The translations under genes were made by a program, and so were the position numbers. Of a stretch of 64,000 nucleotides of DNA, positions 23,497-32,396 are shown one piece after another. How positions within the stretch are numbered: the first letter of the stretch is position 1; each line of letters opens with the position of its first letter. Below the pieces are notes generated by a model. The model was not told the origin of the DNA and ran no database searches. It worked only from the letters and a program-made list of their open reading frames with translations. Location: the NCBI GenBank assembly GCA_046153875.1, contig JBJXFE010000016.1, positions 1 through 64,000 on the forward strand, in the 5' to 3' direction. The stretch comes from JBJXFE01 sp046153875. GTDB lineage: Bacteria > Planctomycetota > Phycisphaerae > Phycisphaerales > UBA1924.

Positions 23497-24701
23497 TCCG
23501 CAGTCTCCAGCGGGGGTCACGCCTCGGACCCGCCGGGCGCGAACGGATCCAGCCCGTGAACCCCGCGTGGATGTGCGTCGGCGCGGGAGCGGCCCTGTCG
23601 TTCCTCGGCATCCACACGATCGACCTGGGGATGAGCACGGACCCGGCCGCCGCCGAACTGGCGGACGACGCCCGGCGACAACTCGCGTTCCTCGCGGTCG
23701 CGGCGGCCGCGGGCGTGGGCGCCGCCATCCCCCACCCGCGGCTGATCATGCGTCTGGCGCTTCCGGCGATGGGGGCCGCGATCGTGCTGCTCCTGTTCCT
23801 GCTGATGCCGGGGGTTCCGTCGTCGATCGTGCGCCCGATCAACGGGGCGCGGGCGTGGATCAGCGTGGGGCCGGCGCGGCTGCAGCCGTCGGAGCTGGCG
23901 AAGATCGCGTTCGTGCTCGTCGTGGCGCGGCACCTGCGGTTCCGCGCGGAGCACCGCCGGTTCGCGGGGCTGCTCCCGCCGGCGCTCATCGCGTTCGTCC
24001 CCATCGGGCTCATCATGCTCCAACCGGACCTGGGCACGGTGCTGCTGTTCATCCCGGCGCTCTTCGCGATGCTCGTCGCCGCGGGGGCGCGGCTGCGGCA
24101 CCTGACCCTGATCGTGCTGATCGCGGCACTGGCCGCGCCCGCCGCGTACCCGCTGCTGCGCCCGCACCAGCAGGCCCGCATCAACGCGCTCATCGGGCAG
24201 ATCCAGGGCGAGCGGGAAGGAGAGCGGTCGATCAACTACCAGTCCGTGACCGCGCGCAAGCTCATGGGCGCGGGCGGCGTCACCGGGAACACTGACACGC
24301 ACTCGCGCGCCCTGCTGCGGTACAACCCGCTGCCGGCGCGCCACAACGACATGATCTTCGCGGTCGCCGTCACGCGATTCGGGCTGCTCGGCGGGGTCGG
24401 CATCCTGCTGCTCTACGTGACCTGGATCGCCGGGGCGCTCGCGTGCGCCGCGATGTGCAAGGAGCCCTTCGGGCGGCTGGTGATCGTGGGCCTGTCCGCG
24501 TTCATCGCGGCCCAGGTGGTCGTGAACGTCGGCATGAACGTGGGGCTGCTGCCCATCATCGGTGTCACCCTGCCGTTCCTGAGCGCGGGCGGTTCGAGCC
24601 TGCTCACGGTGTGGATCATGACGGGCCTGGTCTTCGGTGTAGCGATGCGGCGGCCGATCCCGCCGTATCGTCCGTCCTTCGAGTACGCCGATGACGCCTG
24701 A
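23493..24701 (+). CDS. rodA: SEDS peptidoglycan glycosyltransferase RodA
   Basis: About 402 residues from GTG 23493, whose last bases form the PBP2 stop (GTGA overlap). Ten membrane helices are expected; family motifs seen are NGARAWISVGPARLQPSELAK, LQPDLGTVLLFIP, NPLPARHNDMIFAV and the C-terminal LPFLSAGGSSLLTVW. RodA polymerises glycan strands from lipid II and works with PBP2 encoded just upstream. The catalytic-site aspartate of SEDS proteins corresponds to the Asp in the QPDLGT block. Coupled translation with mrdA and an 11-nt overlap with rsmG suggest a single transcript. Confidence 0.95.
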   Translation: MIRSLQRGSRLGPAGRERIQPVNPAWMCVGAGAALSFLGIHTIDLGMSTDPAAAELADDARRQLAFLAVAAAAGVGAAIPHPRLIMRLALPAMGAAIVLLLFLLMPGVPSSIVRPINGARAWISVGPARLQPSELAKIAFVLVVARHLRFRAEHRRFAGLLPPALIAFVPIGLIMLQPDLGTVLLFIPALFAMLVAAGARLRHLTLIVLIAALAAPAAYPLLRPHQQARINALIGQIQGEREGERSINYQSVTARKLMGAGGVTGNTDTHSRALLRYNPLPARHNDMIFAVAVTRFGLLGGVGILLLYVTWIAGALACAAMCKEPFGRLVIVGLSAFIAAQVVVNVGMNVGLLPIIGVTLPFLSAGGSSLLTVWIMTGLVFGVAMRRPIPPYRPSFEYADDA

Positions 24702-25479
24702 ACCGCTCGCACCACCGCCCGACTTCCCCGCCGCCGCCGCCGCGCTGGGCCTGGAGTTCGATCCCGGCGACCCCGAGCGCCTCGGGCGCTACCTGGCACT
24801 GCTGCTCGAGGCCAATCGCTCGTTCAACCTGACGGCGATCACCGACCCGGCCACGGCGTGGGAGCGGCACATCCTCGATTCGCTGACGCTGCTGCCGCTG
24901 CTGGCGGAGCTTTCCGAGGGGTCGCGGGTCATCGACGTGGGCTCGGGCGGGGGGCTGCCGGGCGTGCCGCTGGCAATCACGATGCCGGCGCTGCGGTTCA
25001 CGCTGCTGGAAGCGACGGGCAAGAAGGCGGACTTCCTTCGGCGCGTCGCGGAGGAGCTGGGACTTTCGAACGTGGATGTGATCCAGGGACGGGCCGAGAG
25101 GCTCGGGAACGACCGCGGCGCGCTGGTGGCCGGCCCAGCGGGGTCGCGCGCGCCCGGTCATCGCGACGCCTACGACGCCGTGATCGCGCGCGCGGTCGGG
25201 CGGCTCGCGACCATCGTGGAGCTGTGCGCGCCGCTGGCGAGGGTCGGCGGGCGCATCCTGCTCATCAAGGGTCAGAAGGCTGACGAGGAACTCGTCGAGG
25301 CGGCCGGGGCGATCAAGCTGCTGCGGGTCGAGCACGAGGAGACGCGGAACACGCCGACCGGGCGCATCGTCATCCTCACCAAGCCGGCCCAGACGCCGCG
25401 CATGTACCCCCGCCCGGATGGGGAGCCGAAACGTGCACCGCTGGGCGCCCGAGGTCCCGTTTCCGGTCTTTCGGCCTGA
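24691..25479 (+). CDS. rsmG: 16S rRNA (guanine-527-N7) methyltransferase RsmG
   Basis: 262 residues. SAM-binding Rossmann fold with VIDVGSGGGLPGVPLAI (motif I), LLEATGKKADFL, VIQGRAERLG, YDAVIARAVGRL and GGRILLIKGQKADEE. The N-terminal NLTAITDPATAWERHILDSL is also diagnostic. The enzyme methylates N7 of G527 in the 530 loop of 16S rRNA, the change whose loss gives low-level streptomycin resistance. It is usually next to mnmG; here it instead trails PBP2 and rodA, overlapping the latter by 11 nt. The last 35 residues (YPRPDGEPKRAPLG...) are a low-complexity extension. Confidence 0.95.
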   Translation: MTPEPLAPPPDFPAAAAALGLEFDPGDPERLGRYLALLLEANRSFNLTAITDPATAWERHILDSLTLLPLLAELSEGSRVIDVGSGGGLPGVPLAITMPALRFTLLEATGKKADFLRRVAEELGLSNVDVIQGRAERLGNDRGALVAGPAGSRAPGHRDAYDAVIARAVGRLATIVELCAPLARVGGRILLIKGQKADEELVEAAGAIKLLRVEHEETRNTPTGRIVILTKPAQTPRMYPRPDGEPKRAPLGARGPVSGLSA

Positions 25480-25483
25480 ACTT

Positions 25484-25498
25484 TCCACATTTTGTGGA
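25484..25498. repeat. 15-bp perfect palindrome after rsmG
   Basis: TCCACA-TTT-TGTGGA lies 5 nt after the rsmG stop and about 200 nt before the next gene. It could be a short transcript-end hairpin or an operator; no flanking U-tract is present. Confidence 0.45.
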
Positions 25499-25694
25499 TC
25501 GCAATTCGCACGTCGCAAGTGCAGCATTCGCGGTAGTTTGTAGTCCGAGAACCGGGTGCGAACTGGTCGGAACCTGATACCCTCTTGCGGCGGGAGTCGT
25601 TTGGGGGTAAGTTCTCTACCCTGAGGCGTCGGATTCTGCCGACGCGGGGAAGGGTAGAGGTTCCATTCGATCGAGTCGGAAAGGGAGGGGTCTC

Positions 25695-26264
25695 ATGGTG
25701 CGTCTTCGCACTGCGGCGGTTGCCGCGATTTTGGTGGTTGGTCTCGTTGCGGTGTTGCCAGCCGCCGCGGAGCCGATCCCGCTCGGGTACAACACAGGCA
25801 ACAGCTTTACACAGCACTGGCACATCGCCAATCCCGAGGTGCCCTGGGGCACGTTCGACACGATCGCCTTGGAGTTCGTCTCCCAGACGAACGTGCCCGG
25901 GGGGACGACAACCCAGACCGAGTTCAAGGGCGTCACGATTAACAATGCCGGCTGGCACTACGTGACGGGCACCAATCTGCTCGCGTTCGGCGCTGGCCCG
26001 TTGAACGGGATCGTCCTGCCGCACATCACTTTCCACGGCGAGGCCAGTGAGTGGGTCACGTGGAACATCTGGTACTACCGCAACGGGGTGGCCCTCGGCG
26101 GGTACCAGTATCAGGGCCTTGGGCTGCTGACGCTCTACAGTTTCACCGACTTGACCGCGGGCGGCGCTCCGCTGGTGCTGATCCCGTTGCCGACGGGGGC
26201 GGCCATGGGATGCGTGTCCCTGCTCGGGTTGTGCGCATGGCGCGTCAGCCGTCGCCGCCGCTGA
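25695..26264 (+). CDS. Exported protein with exosortase-type (PEP-CTERM-like) tail
   Basis: 189 residues; AAGGGAGGGG precedes the ATG. The signal peptide covers about 1-25 (AAVAAILVVGLVAVLPAAA). The mature part is a beta-rich, Trp/Tyr/Asn-rich domain with no recognised family. The C-terminus has the three-part sorting signal of exosortase substrates: a short Pro motif (IPLPTG), a hydrophobic helix (AAMGCVSLLGLCAW) and a basic end (RVSRRRR). In the PEP-CTERM system an exosortase processes such tails and the protein is released or attached to extracellular polymer. The 5' leader (25480-25694) holds a hairpin GCGTCGG-N6-CCGACGC at about 25626. A textbook terminator follows at 26293, so it is monocistronic. 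Confidence 0.75.
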   Translation: MVRLRTAAVAAILVVGLVAVLPAAAEPIPLGYNTGNSFTQHWHIANPEVPWGTFDTIALEFVSQTNVPGGTTTQTEFKGVTINNAGWHYVTGTNLLAFGAGPLNGIVLPHITFHGEASEWVTWNIWYYRNGVALGGYQYQGLGLLTLYSFTDLTAGGAPLVLIPLPTGAAMGCVSLLGLCAWRVSRRRR

Positions 26265-26292
26265 CGTTTCGTGAGCGACCGAATGACTCCTC

Positions 26293-26319
26293 AAGGGCCC
26301 GCTTCGGCGGGCCTTTTTT
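26293..26319 (+). terminator. Rho-independent terminator
   Basis: GGCCCGC (26296-26302), TTCG tetraloop, GCGGGCC (26307-26313), then six T residues; upstream AA extends the stem with the first Ts. It lies 29 nt after the stop of the exported-protein gene and before the helicase start. Confidence 0.95.
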
Positions 26320-26376
26320 CTTGTGTCGAACGGCGTCGGCGGCATCGCGCGGGTCCGGGGCGGAGATAATCCAACC

Positions 26377-28755
26377 GTGATCACCGCGGCCCTCGACATC
26401 CTCGGCCCCGCGGGCCCGCTCGCGTCCGCGCTCGGCGGGCGGTTCGAATCCCGCCCCGAGCAGCTTGCGATGGCGGCCGCCGTCGCGGAGACGATGGAGC
26501 GTCGGTCGCACCTCCTGGTCGAAGCGGGCACGGGCGTGGGCAAATCGTTCGCCTACCTCGTGCCCGCGATCCTGCGGTGCGTGACCCGAAACGAACGCGT
26601 TGTCGTGGCCACAAACACCATCGCGCTCCAGGAGCAGCTCGTTGGCCGCGACATCCCGATGCTCCGGGCGGCGCTTGAAGGCGCCGGGGTCATCCCCCAT
26701 GCTCCCGACGACGGCGAAGGCGACCCATCCGACGAGCCCGCCGCGGGGTCCCTCCGGGCTCCGAAGGACGCGGACTCCTATCCCCTCCGGCCGGTGCTGG
26801 TCAAAGGCCGGTCGAACTACGTGAGCATCCGGCGTCTCAAACTCGCGTCGGAGCGGCAGGCGGCGCTGTTCAGCGGCGAAGCGGCGCGGGTGCAGCTCCA
26901 CCAGATCGAGGACTGGGCGTACGGCACGACCGATGGCACGCGCTCGACGCTCCCCCGGCTGGACCGCCCGGAGGTCTGGACGCACGTGGAGTCCGACGCG
27001 GACAACTGCATGGGGGCCAAGTGCCCGTTCAACGGGCGGTGCTTCTACCAGAACGCGCGGCGCGCGATGGAGAAGGGCAACCTGCTGGTGTGCAACCACG
27101 CGTTGTTCTTCGCCGACCTGGCCTTGCGGTCGCGCGAGGGGCCCGAAGGGCAGCCCGGCGTCGGGTTCCTCCCGAAGTACAACCACGTGGTGCTCGACGA
27201 GGCGCACGGCGTCGAGGATGCCGCGGCCGAGCATCTGGGAATGTCGCTCACCGAGGGGCGCGTGCTCTTCCTGCTCCGGACGCTGTACGACCATCGGCGG
27301 CACAAGGGCTATCTCGCGCAGCTCGCGGCCTCGCGGATGTTCGCCGGGGGTGACGGCGTGGATCGGGCGATCCGGCTCGCGTACCAGGCGGGCGACGCGG
27401 CCGCGGAGTTCTTTGAGAACTGGGCGGGCGCGGCGCGGGTGCTGCGGAACGGCCGCGTGCGCGAGCCGGGCGTCGTCGCCGATACGCTCTCGCCCGCGTT
27501 CAGGGAGCTCTCCCTGCGGCTCGCGGCGCTGCGGGAATCCGTGAAGGGCGACGCGGACAAGTTCGAGTTGAACGCCTACGCACGGCGCGCGGCGGACATC
27601 GCCGCCTCCGCGTCGGCGTTCGTCGCGCAGTCGATCCCCGGCTGTGTCTACTGGGTCGAGGCCTCGACCGGGGGCGGGCGCGCCGGCGGGGGCGGACATC
27701 GGGTGCGCCGCGTCGCACTGGCGGCCGCGCCCATCGACGTCGCTCCGATCCTGCGGGAGGCCCTGTTCAAGCAGGGCTGGAGCGTGGTGCTGACGAGCGC
27801 GACGCTGGCGACAGGGGAGGAAGCACAGAACCCCGTCGCGCCGAGCGGACGGCGGACGCCAGCGCCGTCGCGCGGCGGGCCACCCGCAGCGCGGATCGTC
27901 GTCGCCGAGGGCGCGGAGTTCGGTTCGGACAAAAGCCTGGCGTCCATGGCCGGCGATGATGGCGGATCGGCGGTCGACGGCGCGACCGGCGGCTCCACGG
28001 GCGGGCGGGCCTCGGGGCCGTTCGCCCTCGTCGTCTCTCGCCTGGGGTGCGAGGGCGCCCGCACGCTGCTGCTGGGCAGCCCGTTCGACTTCGCGCGGCA
28101 GATGGAGGTGGTCGTCGAGCGCGACGCCCCCGACCCGCGCGCCGCCGGGGTCGCGAACGGCTCCGCCACGTCGCCGGGTCCTAACCCCCCCACCGCTTCA
28201 CCAGGTCAGCGACCGCTGCTCGATCCTCACACGCTGCTGATGCTCAAGCACCTCGACGCCACCGACGGCGGAGCGTTCATCCTGTTCAACAGCTTCACGG
28301 CGCTGCGTCGCGCCGCGTCGGCCCTGGCGGGGCCTCTGCGGGAGCGGTCCATGCCGATGCTGGTCCACGAGCCCGAGGCGTCACGGGCGGAGCTTCTGAG
28401 CCGGTTCAAGGAGGACGCGCGTTCGGTGTTGCTCGGTGCGGCGTCGTTCTGGCAGGGCGTGGACGTGCCGGGGCGGGCGCTGCGGAACGTCATTATCGCG
28501 CAGCTCCCGTTCGAGCCGCCCGACCGCCCGCTGACCGAGGCCCGGCTGGAGTTGATCTCGTCGCGCGGCGGGGACCCGTTCCGCGATGATTCGCTGCCGC
28601 GCGCGGTGCTGCGGTTCAAGCAGGGCGTGGGGCGGCTGATCCGTTCGAGATCGGACACGGGTCGCGTGGTGGTGCTGGACCCGCGGATCGTGACGAAGGG
28701 GTACGGACGGGCGTTCCTGCGGGCGTTGCCGGCCGGGGTGCGGCTGCGGGATTAG
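26377..28755 (+). CDS. dinG: ATP-dependent DNA helicase, DinG/XPD family
   Basis: About 792 residues from GTG 26377, which follows GGAG; an earlier in-frame GTG at 26323 lies directly after the terminator and is unlikely. Helicase motifs: Walker A EAGTGVGKSFAYL, Ia VVVATNTIALQEQL, DEAH box VVLDEAHGVED, and C-terminal SFWQGVDVPGRALRNVII and QGVGRLIRSRSDTGRVVVLD. Between Walker A and the DEAH box, CMGAKCPFNGRC plus a later Cys in LLVCNHALF gives the four-cysteine iron-sulphur site of the XPD family. These enzymes unwind DNA 5' to 3' and resolve R-loops and D-loops. A low-complexity Gly/Ala/Ser insert (about residues 480-580) separates the two RecA-like halves. Confidence 0.93.
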   Translation: MITAALDILGPAGPLASALGGRFESRPEQLAMAAAVAETMERRSHLLVEAGTGVGKSFAYLVPAILRCVTRNERVVVATNTIALQEQLVGRDIPMLRAALEGAGVIPHAPDDGEGDPSDEPAAGSLRAPKDADSYPLRPVLVKGRSNYVSIRRLKLASERQAALFSGEAARVQLHQIEDWAYGTTDGTRSTLPRLDRPEVWTHVESDADNCMGAKCPFNGRCFYQNARRAMEKGNLLVCNHALFFADLALRSREGPEGQPGVGFLPKYNHVVLDEAHGVEDAAAEHLGMSLTEGRVLFLLRTLYDHRRHKGYLAQLAASRMFAGGDGVDRAIRLAYQAGDAAAEFFENWAGAARVLRNGRVREPGVVADTLSPAFRELSLRLAALRESVKGDADKFELNAYARRAADIAASASAFVAQSIPGCVYWVEASTGGGRAGGGGHRVRRVALAAAPIDVAPILREALFKQGWSVVLTSATLATGEEAQNPVAPSGRRTPAPSRGGPPAARIVVAEGAEFGSDKSLASMAGDDGGSAVDGATGGSTGGRASGPFALVVSRLGCEGARTLLLGSPFDFARQMEVVVERDAPDPRAAGVANGSATSPGPNPPTASPGQRPLLDPHTLLMLKHLDATDGGAFILFNSFTALRRAASALAGPLRERSMPMLVHEPEASRAELLSRFKEDARSVLLGAASFWQGVDVPGRALRNVIIAQLPFEPPDRPLTEARLELISSRGGDPFRDDSLPRAVLRFKQGVGRLIRSRSDTGRVVVLDPRIVTKGYGRAFLRALPAGVRLRD

Positions 28756-28817
28756 CGCGCGGCCCGCACTCCCCCATCGGCCTTTGCTACCCTACGGCCC
28801 CATCCCCGGAGGGACGC

Positions 28818-30239
28818 ATGCTCGGACGCATCTTCAAGGCCTATGACATCCGCGGCACCTACCCGGACCTGCTCAACGACCAGATGGCGTGGCAGATCGG
28901 GTTCGGGGTCAGCCGGTTCCTGCGCGAGAAAGCGGCGGCGGTGGGCGACGCGACTCCGATGATGCGCAACATTGTGGTAGGGCGTGACATGCGGAAATCG
29001 TCGCCGGCCCTCACCAAACAACTGATCCAGGGGATCACGCAGCAGGGCGGCGATGTGGTGGATGTCGGCCTCGTGGACACGTCGTTCATCTACTTCGCCG
29101 TGAACCACCTGGATTGCGCCGGGGGCGTCATGGTCACCGCCAGCCACAACCCGCCGCAGTACAACGGGTTCAAGGTCTGCGGGCGCAAAGCCAAACCGGT
29201 CGGCGAGGCCACGGGCCTGGCGGACGTCCGCAAGCACGCGGCCATGGTGGACCGGGCGACGCTGGTGCCGGCCCACGGTCGCGTTGAGCCGCGCGACCTC
29301 TGGGAGGCGTACCGCGAGCACGTGCGCGCGTCCCTGGACCTGAACGGGCGGCGCCTGAAAGTGGTCGTTGACGCGAGCAACGGGATGGCGGGGACGATGG
29401 TGCCGAGGGTTTTCGGGAAACGCGGGGCCGACACGCCGGGCCTGAACATCGTCGAGATGAACTTCGACAACACCAAGGGCGAGTTCGCGCACGAGCCCAA
29501 CCCGCTGGTGGCGGCCAACCTCATGCAGCTTCAGAAGGCGGTCGTCGCCGAGAAGGCGCACCTGGGCATCTGCTTCGACGGCGACGCGGACCGGTGCGTC
29601 GTGGTCGATGAGAAGGGGCGGGCCGTCGGGTGCGATCACCTCACGGCGATCCTGGCGAAGTACTTCCTGCAGCAGCGCCCCGGGGCGGCGGTCGCGTACG
29701 ACCTGCGATCCACCAAGGCGGTCGAGGAGGAGATCAAGGCCGCGGGGGGTAAGCCGGTGCGGTCGCGCGTCGGGCACGTGTTCCTGAAGGCGGCGATGGC
29801 CCAGCACGACGGGGTGTTCGGGGGCGAGCTCTCCGGGCATTTCTACTTCCGCGACAACTTCTACGCCGACTCGGGTGCGATCGCGATGGCGACGGTGCTG
29901 ACGATGCTGGGGCGGGGGAGCAAGGCGATGAGCGCGCTGGTGAGGCCCGTGGCGCGGTACGCCCAATCCGGCGAGATCAACTTCCAGATCGAGGACAAGG
30001 ACGGGGCGCTGGCGAAGCTCACGAACGCCGTCGGCCCCAACGCCGCGGCCCACGGCACGATCGACGAACTCGACGGCGTCACGATCGACCGCTTCAAGGC
30101 GGCCGGGTGGTGGTGCAACGTCCGCAAGAGCAACACCGAGCCGCTGCTGCGGCTGAACCTGGAAGCCAAGGACAAGAAGACGCTGGACAAGGCGCTGGCC
30201 CAGATCGCCCCGCTGCTCGGGCAGCGCGTGGCGCACTAA
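28818..30239 (+). CDS. Phosphomannomutase/phosphoglucomutase
   Basis: 473 residues; GGAGGG precedes the ATG. It carries the four signatures of the alpha-D-phosphohexomutase family: the phosphoserine loop TASHNPPQYNGFK, the Mg-binding DGDADR, the sugar-specificity loop GGELSGHFYFRD, and the phosphate-binding KSNTEPLLRLN. The GELSGH form is typical of enzymes that accept both mannose and glucose phosphates. It would supply sugar-1-phosphates for nucleotide sugars, lipopolysaccharide and exopolysaccharide. The gene follows dinG by 62 nt and precedes the KAP-like NTPase by 7 nt, so the last two may be co-transcribed. Confidence 0.95.
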   Translation: MLGRIFKAYDIRGTYPDLLNDQMAWQIGFGVSRFLREKAAAVGDATPMMRNIVVGRDMRKSSPALTKQLIQGITQQGGDVVDVGLVDTSFIYFAVNHLDCAGGVMVTASHNPPQYNGFKVCGRKAKPVGEATGLADVRKHAAMVDRATLVPAHGRVEPRDLWEAYREHVRASLDLNGRRLKVVVDASNGMAGTMVPRVFGKRGADTPGLNIVEMNFDNTKGEFAHEPNPLVAANLMQLQKAVVAEKAHLGICFDGDADRCVVVDEKGRAVGCDHLTAILAKYFLQQRPGAAVAYDLRSTKAVEEEIKAAGGKPVRSRVGHVFLKAAMAQHDGVFGGELSGHFYFRDNFYADSGAIAMATVLTMLGRGSKAMSALVRPVARYAQSGEINFQIEDKDGALAKLTNAVGPNAAAHGTIDELDGVTIDRFKAAGWWCNVRKSNTEPLLRLNLEAKDKKTLDKALAQIAPLLGQRVAH

Positions 30240-30246
30240 GCGACCC

Positions 30247-31920
30247 ATGACACTGACCGAGTTCCTCGAGCACTGGTCGATCGTCGAGAACCCGTTCATG
30301 GGTGAGGAGGCCCGTCACGACGCGGTGTTCACGCGGCTGGCGATGGGCGGCACGCGCGCACCGGCGGACGAACCGGCTCGCGCGCCGGTCGAACCGGCAT
30401 CAACGGCGACACCCGCGACGGGCGAGACCGCGGGCGGACCCCGCGCCCCCGAGCCGGCGCGGGCGCCCCGGCGCCCGGCCGCGATCACGCACCCCGACTT
30501 CGACAAGGTGTTCGGGGACCCCGGTCGGCCCGCCAGCTCGATCGTGTTCGGCGAGAAGGGGAGCGGCAAAACCGCGATGCGGCTCCAGATCGAGCGGCGC
30601 GTCGCGGACCACAACGCGGCCAACTTCACGCGGCGGGCCCTGCTCGTTGCCTACGACGACCTGAACCCCGTGCTCGACCCGTTCTGCGCTCGGCTGGTCA
30701 CGGGCAAAGTCGGCCCCGAAGAAGCACTGAAAAAACTGAGGCATCTGGACCACATCGACGCGTTGCTCTCGCTGGTGGTGCCGCGGCTGACCGACGCCGT
30801 GCTGAGCGGGCCGGAGCCGCTCGACCTGCTGGGCCCGGCCGGCGCCAAGGGCCTGGCGGATTCTCGGCGCGCGGTGCGCAAGCTCGACGCGGGGCTGCGC
30901 CGCGACCTGGTGCTGCTCCAGTCGCTCTACGACCGAACAGATGGTGTCGAGCGGCGCACACGCCGCCTGCGGCGCCTGCTGCGCCTGCCGCTGCCGACCA
31001 GCCGGGCCGTGTGGACCTTGGCGGCGTGGCTGGGTTGGATCCCCGCCGCCGCCGCGGTGGCGATGGCCTGGTACGTCGATCCCACACTTCGGGACGATCC
31101 GGCGGCACCCTACGTCGTGGGCGCGTTGGGAGCCCTCTGGCTGGCCGCGCTGGCCAAGCGGTCGATCTGGGACCGGCTGACGATGATCCGCCTGGGGCGT
31201 CGGGTTCGGCGTCAACTACGGGTCGTCCCGCGCTCCGAGCGTTCGTACGGGCGGTCGCTGGGGCACGTCGACCCGTCGCTCCGCACCCCCGCGCACCTGC
31301 CGATGACCGAGGCGGACGAGCCGCGGTACGCGATGGTGCGCCGGCTTCGCCGGCTCCTCGGGGCGTTCGGCTACGCGAGCATCATCATCGTGGTCGACCG
31401 CGTGGACGAGCCGACGCTGGTCCGCGGCGACCCGGAGAGGATGCGGGCCGTCGTCTGGCCGCTGTTCAACAACAAGCTGCTCCAGCAAGAGGGGTTCGGG
31501 CTCAAGCTCCTGCTGCCGATCGAGCTGCGCCACCTGCTCTTCAAGGAGTCCGGCGCGTTCTTCCAGGAAGCGCGGCTCGACAAGCAGAACCTGGTGGAGC
31601 GGCTCGCGTGGACGGGGCCGATGCTCTACGACCTGTGCGACGCGCGGCTCAACGCCTGCCGTGCCCCGGGCGTCGAGCCGATCACGCTCCTCGACCTGTT
31701 CGCCGAGGACGTGACGCGGCAGGACGTAACCGAGGCGCTGGGATCGATGCAGCAGCCGCGCGACGCGTTCAAGCTGATGTACCAGTGCCTGAGCGACCAC
31801 TGCGCGTCGGCGTCAGGCCCGCAGCCGTCCTGGCGGATTCCGCGCCCGATCCTCGAGATGGTGCGCAAGCTCCAGGTGGACCGCGTGCAGCAGCTCTACC
31901 GCGGGATCAGGCCGGCCTGA
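30247..31920 (+). CDS. Membrane-associated P-loop NTPase, KAP-like layout
   Basis: 557 residues. After a Pro/Ala-rich stretch (36-80) comes SSIVFGEKGSGKTAM, a clear Walker A (about 102-109). Two membrane helices lie at about 254-276 and 288-303. The Walker B is SIIIVVDRVDEP (about 378-387). Transmembrane helices inserted between Walker A and B are the hallmark of KAP-type NTPases, so that family is the best guess; sequence alone does not settle it. Basic patches surround the membrane hairpin. The C-terminal region is helical and contains no other domain I recognise. The stop overlaps the convergent gene on the other strand by 25 nt. Function unknown; KAP proteins in other bacteria appear in phage-exclusion contexts. 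Confidence 0.7.
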   Translation: MTLTEFLEHWSIVENPFMGEEARHDAVFTRLAMGGTRAPADEPARAPVEPASTATPATGETAGGPRAPEPARAPRRPAAITHPDFDKVFGDPGRPASSIVFGEKGSGKTAMRLQIERRVADHNAANFTRRALLVAYDDLNPVLDPFCARLVTGKVGPEEALKKLRHLDHIDALLSLVVPRLTDAVLSGPEPLDLLGPAGAKGLADSRRAVRKLDAGLRRDLVLLQSLYDRTDGVERRTRRLRRLLRLPLPTSRAVWTLAAWLGWIPAAAAVAMAWYVDPTLRDDPAAPYVVGALGALWLAALAKRSIWDRLTMIRLGRRVRRQLRVVPRSERSYGRSLGHVDPSLRTPAHLPMTEADEPRYAMVRRLRRLLGAFGYASIIIVVDRVDEPTLVRGDPERMRAVVWPLFNNKLLQQEGFGLKLLLPIELRHLLFKESGAFFQEARLDKQNLVERLAWTGPMLYDLCDARLNACRAPGVEPITLLDLFAEDVTRQDVTEALGSMQQPRDAFKLMYQCLSDHCASASGPQPSWRIPRPILEMVRKLQVDRVQQLYRGIRPA

Positions 31921-32288
31921 CGGTCGTCGCGCCACGCCTGGAGCACGACGAGCATCACACCCAGCGCGATCGGCGGGCCCGCGAGCAGCCACCACGCGTC
32001 CGCGCTCCGGAAATACACCGCCGCCGCCGCGCCCGCGACCGCCAGGAGCGCCCCGCCCCACCGCGGGCGCAGGCACGCGACCGCCGATACGGCGACGATC
32101 GCCGCCAGCATGATCCCGCCCGGTGCAACGCCTCCCGTCTGGCCGGTGCGCGCTTCGCCGATCAGAACAGCGACGATGAACCACGCCCAGAACCCGGCCC
32201 AGACAGCGACGGCGATGCGTGCGGCGAGCGACACGACGCGGAGCCGGTCGGCGTGCGGCGAGGGGTTGGTGGCGCCTGCTTCGAGCAT
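31896..32288 (-). CDS. Small integral membrane protein, unknown function
   Basis: About 130 residues. The ATG at 32288 is favoured because GGAGGG sits 8 nt upstream and the promoter at 32331-32359 would start transcription just before it; the ATG at 32330 has no ribosome site. Four hydrophobic helices are visible (around AVWAGFWAWFIVAVLIG, GIMLAAIVAVSAVACL, GALLAVAGAAAAVYF and LLAGPPIALGVMLVVLQ). It ends in a charged tail overlapping the 3' end of the opposing NTPase gene. The family is not recognised. A near-palindromic site in the promoter suggests control by a dedicated repressor not present in the window. Confidence 0.75.
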   Translation of the reverse strand: MLEAGATNPSPHADRLRVVSLAARIAVAVWAGFWAWFIVAVLIGEARTGQTGGVAPGGIMLAAIVAVSAVACLRPRWGGALLAVAGAAAAVYFRSADAWWLLAGPPIALGVMLVVLQAWRDDRQAGLIPR

Positions 32289-32330
32289 GACTTGACCCTC
32301 CCTGGCGAGAGCACCAGCGCTCTCGGTCAT

Positions 32331-32359
32331 ATGCTAGTATACACTAACACATCGGTCAA
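32331..32359 (-). promoter_or_regulatory. Promoter with embedded operator-like palindrome
   Basis: On the minus strand, TTGACC (32354-32359) and TAGCAT (32331-32336) are separated by exactly 17 bp. The spacer holds TAGTGTATACTA (32335-32346), a 12-bp dyad with one mismatch, overlapping the -10. A repressor of the small GntR or similar type bound here would block polymerase. The leader then carries a GAGAGC/GCTCTC hairpin before the ribosome site. Confidence 0.6.
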
Positions 32360-32396
32360 GCCGTTGGCGTCGAGGCCGTCGGCGTTCTCCGCCGGT

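Noticed and set aside
26323..26376. Upstream GTG start for the helicase
   Set aside because: It lies directly after a rho-independent terminator and the added residues do not match the family; GTG 26377 is preferred.
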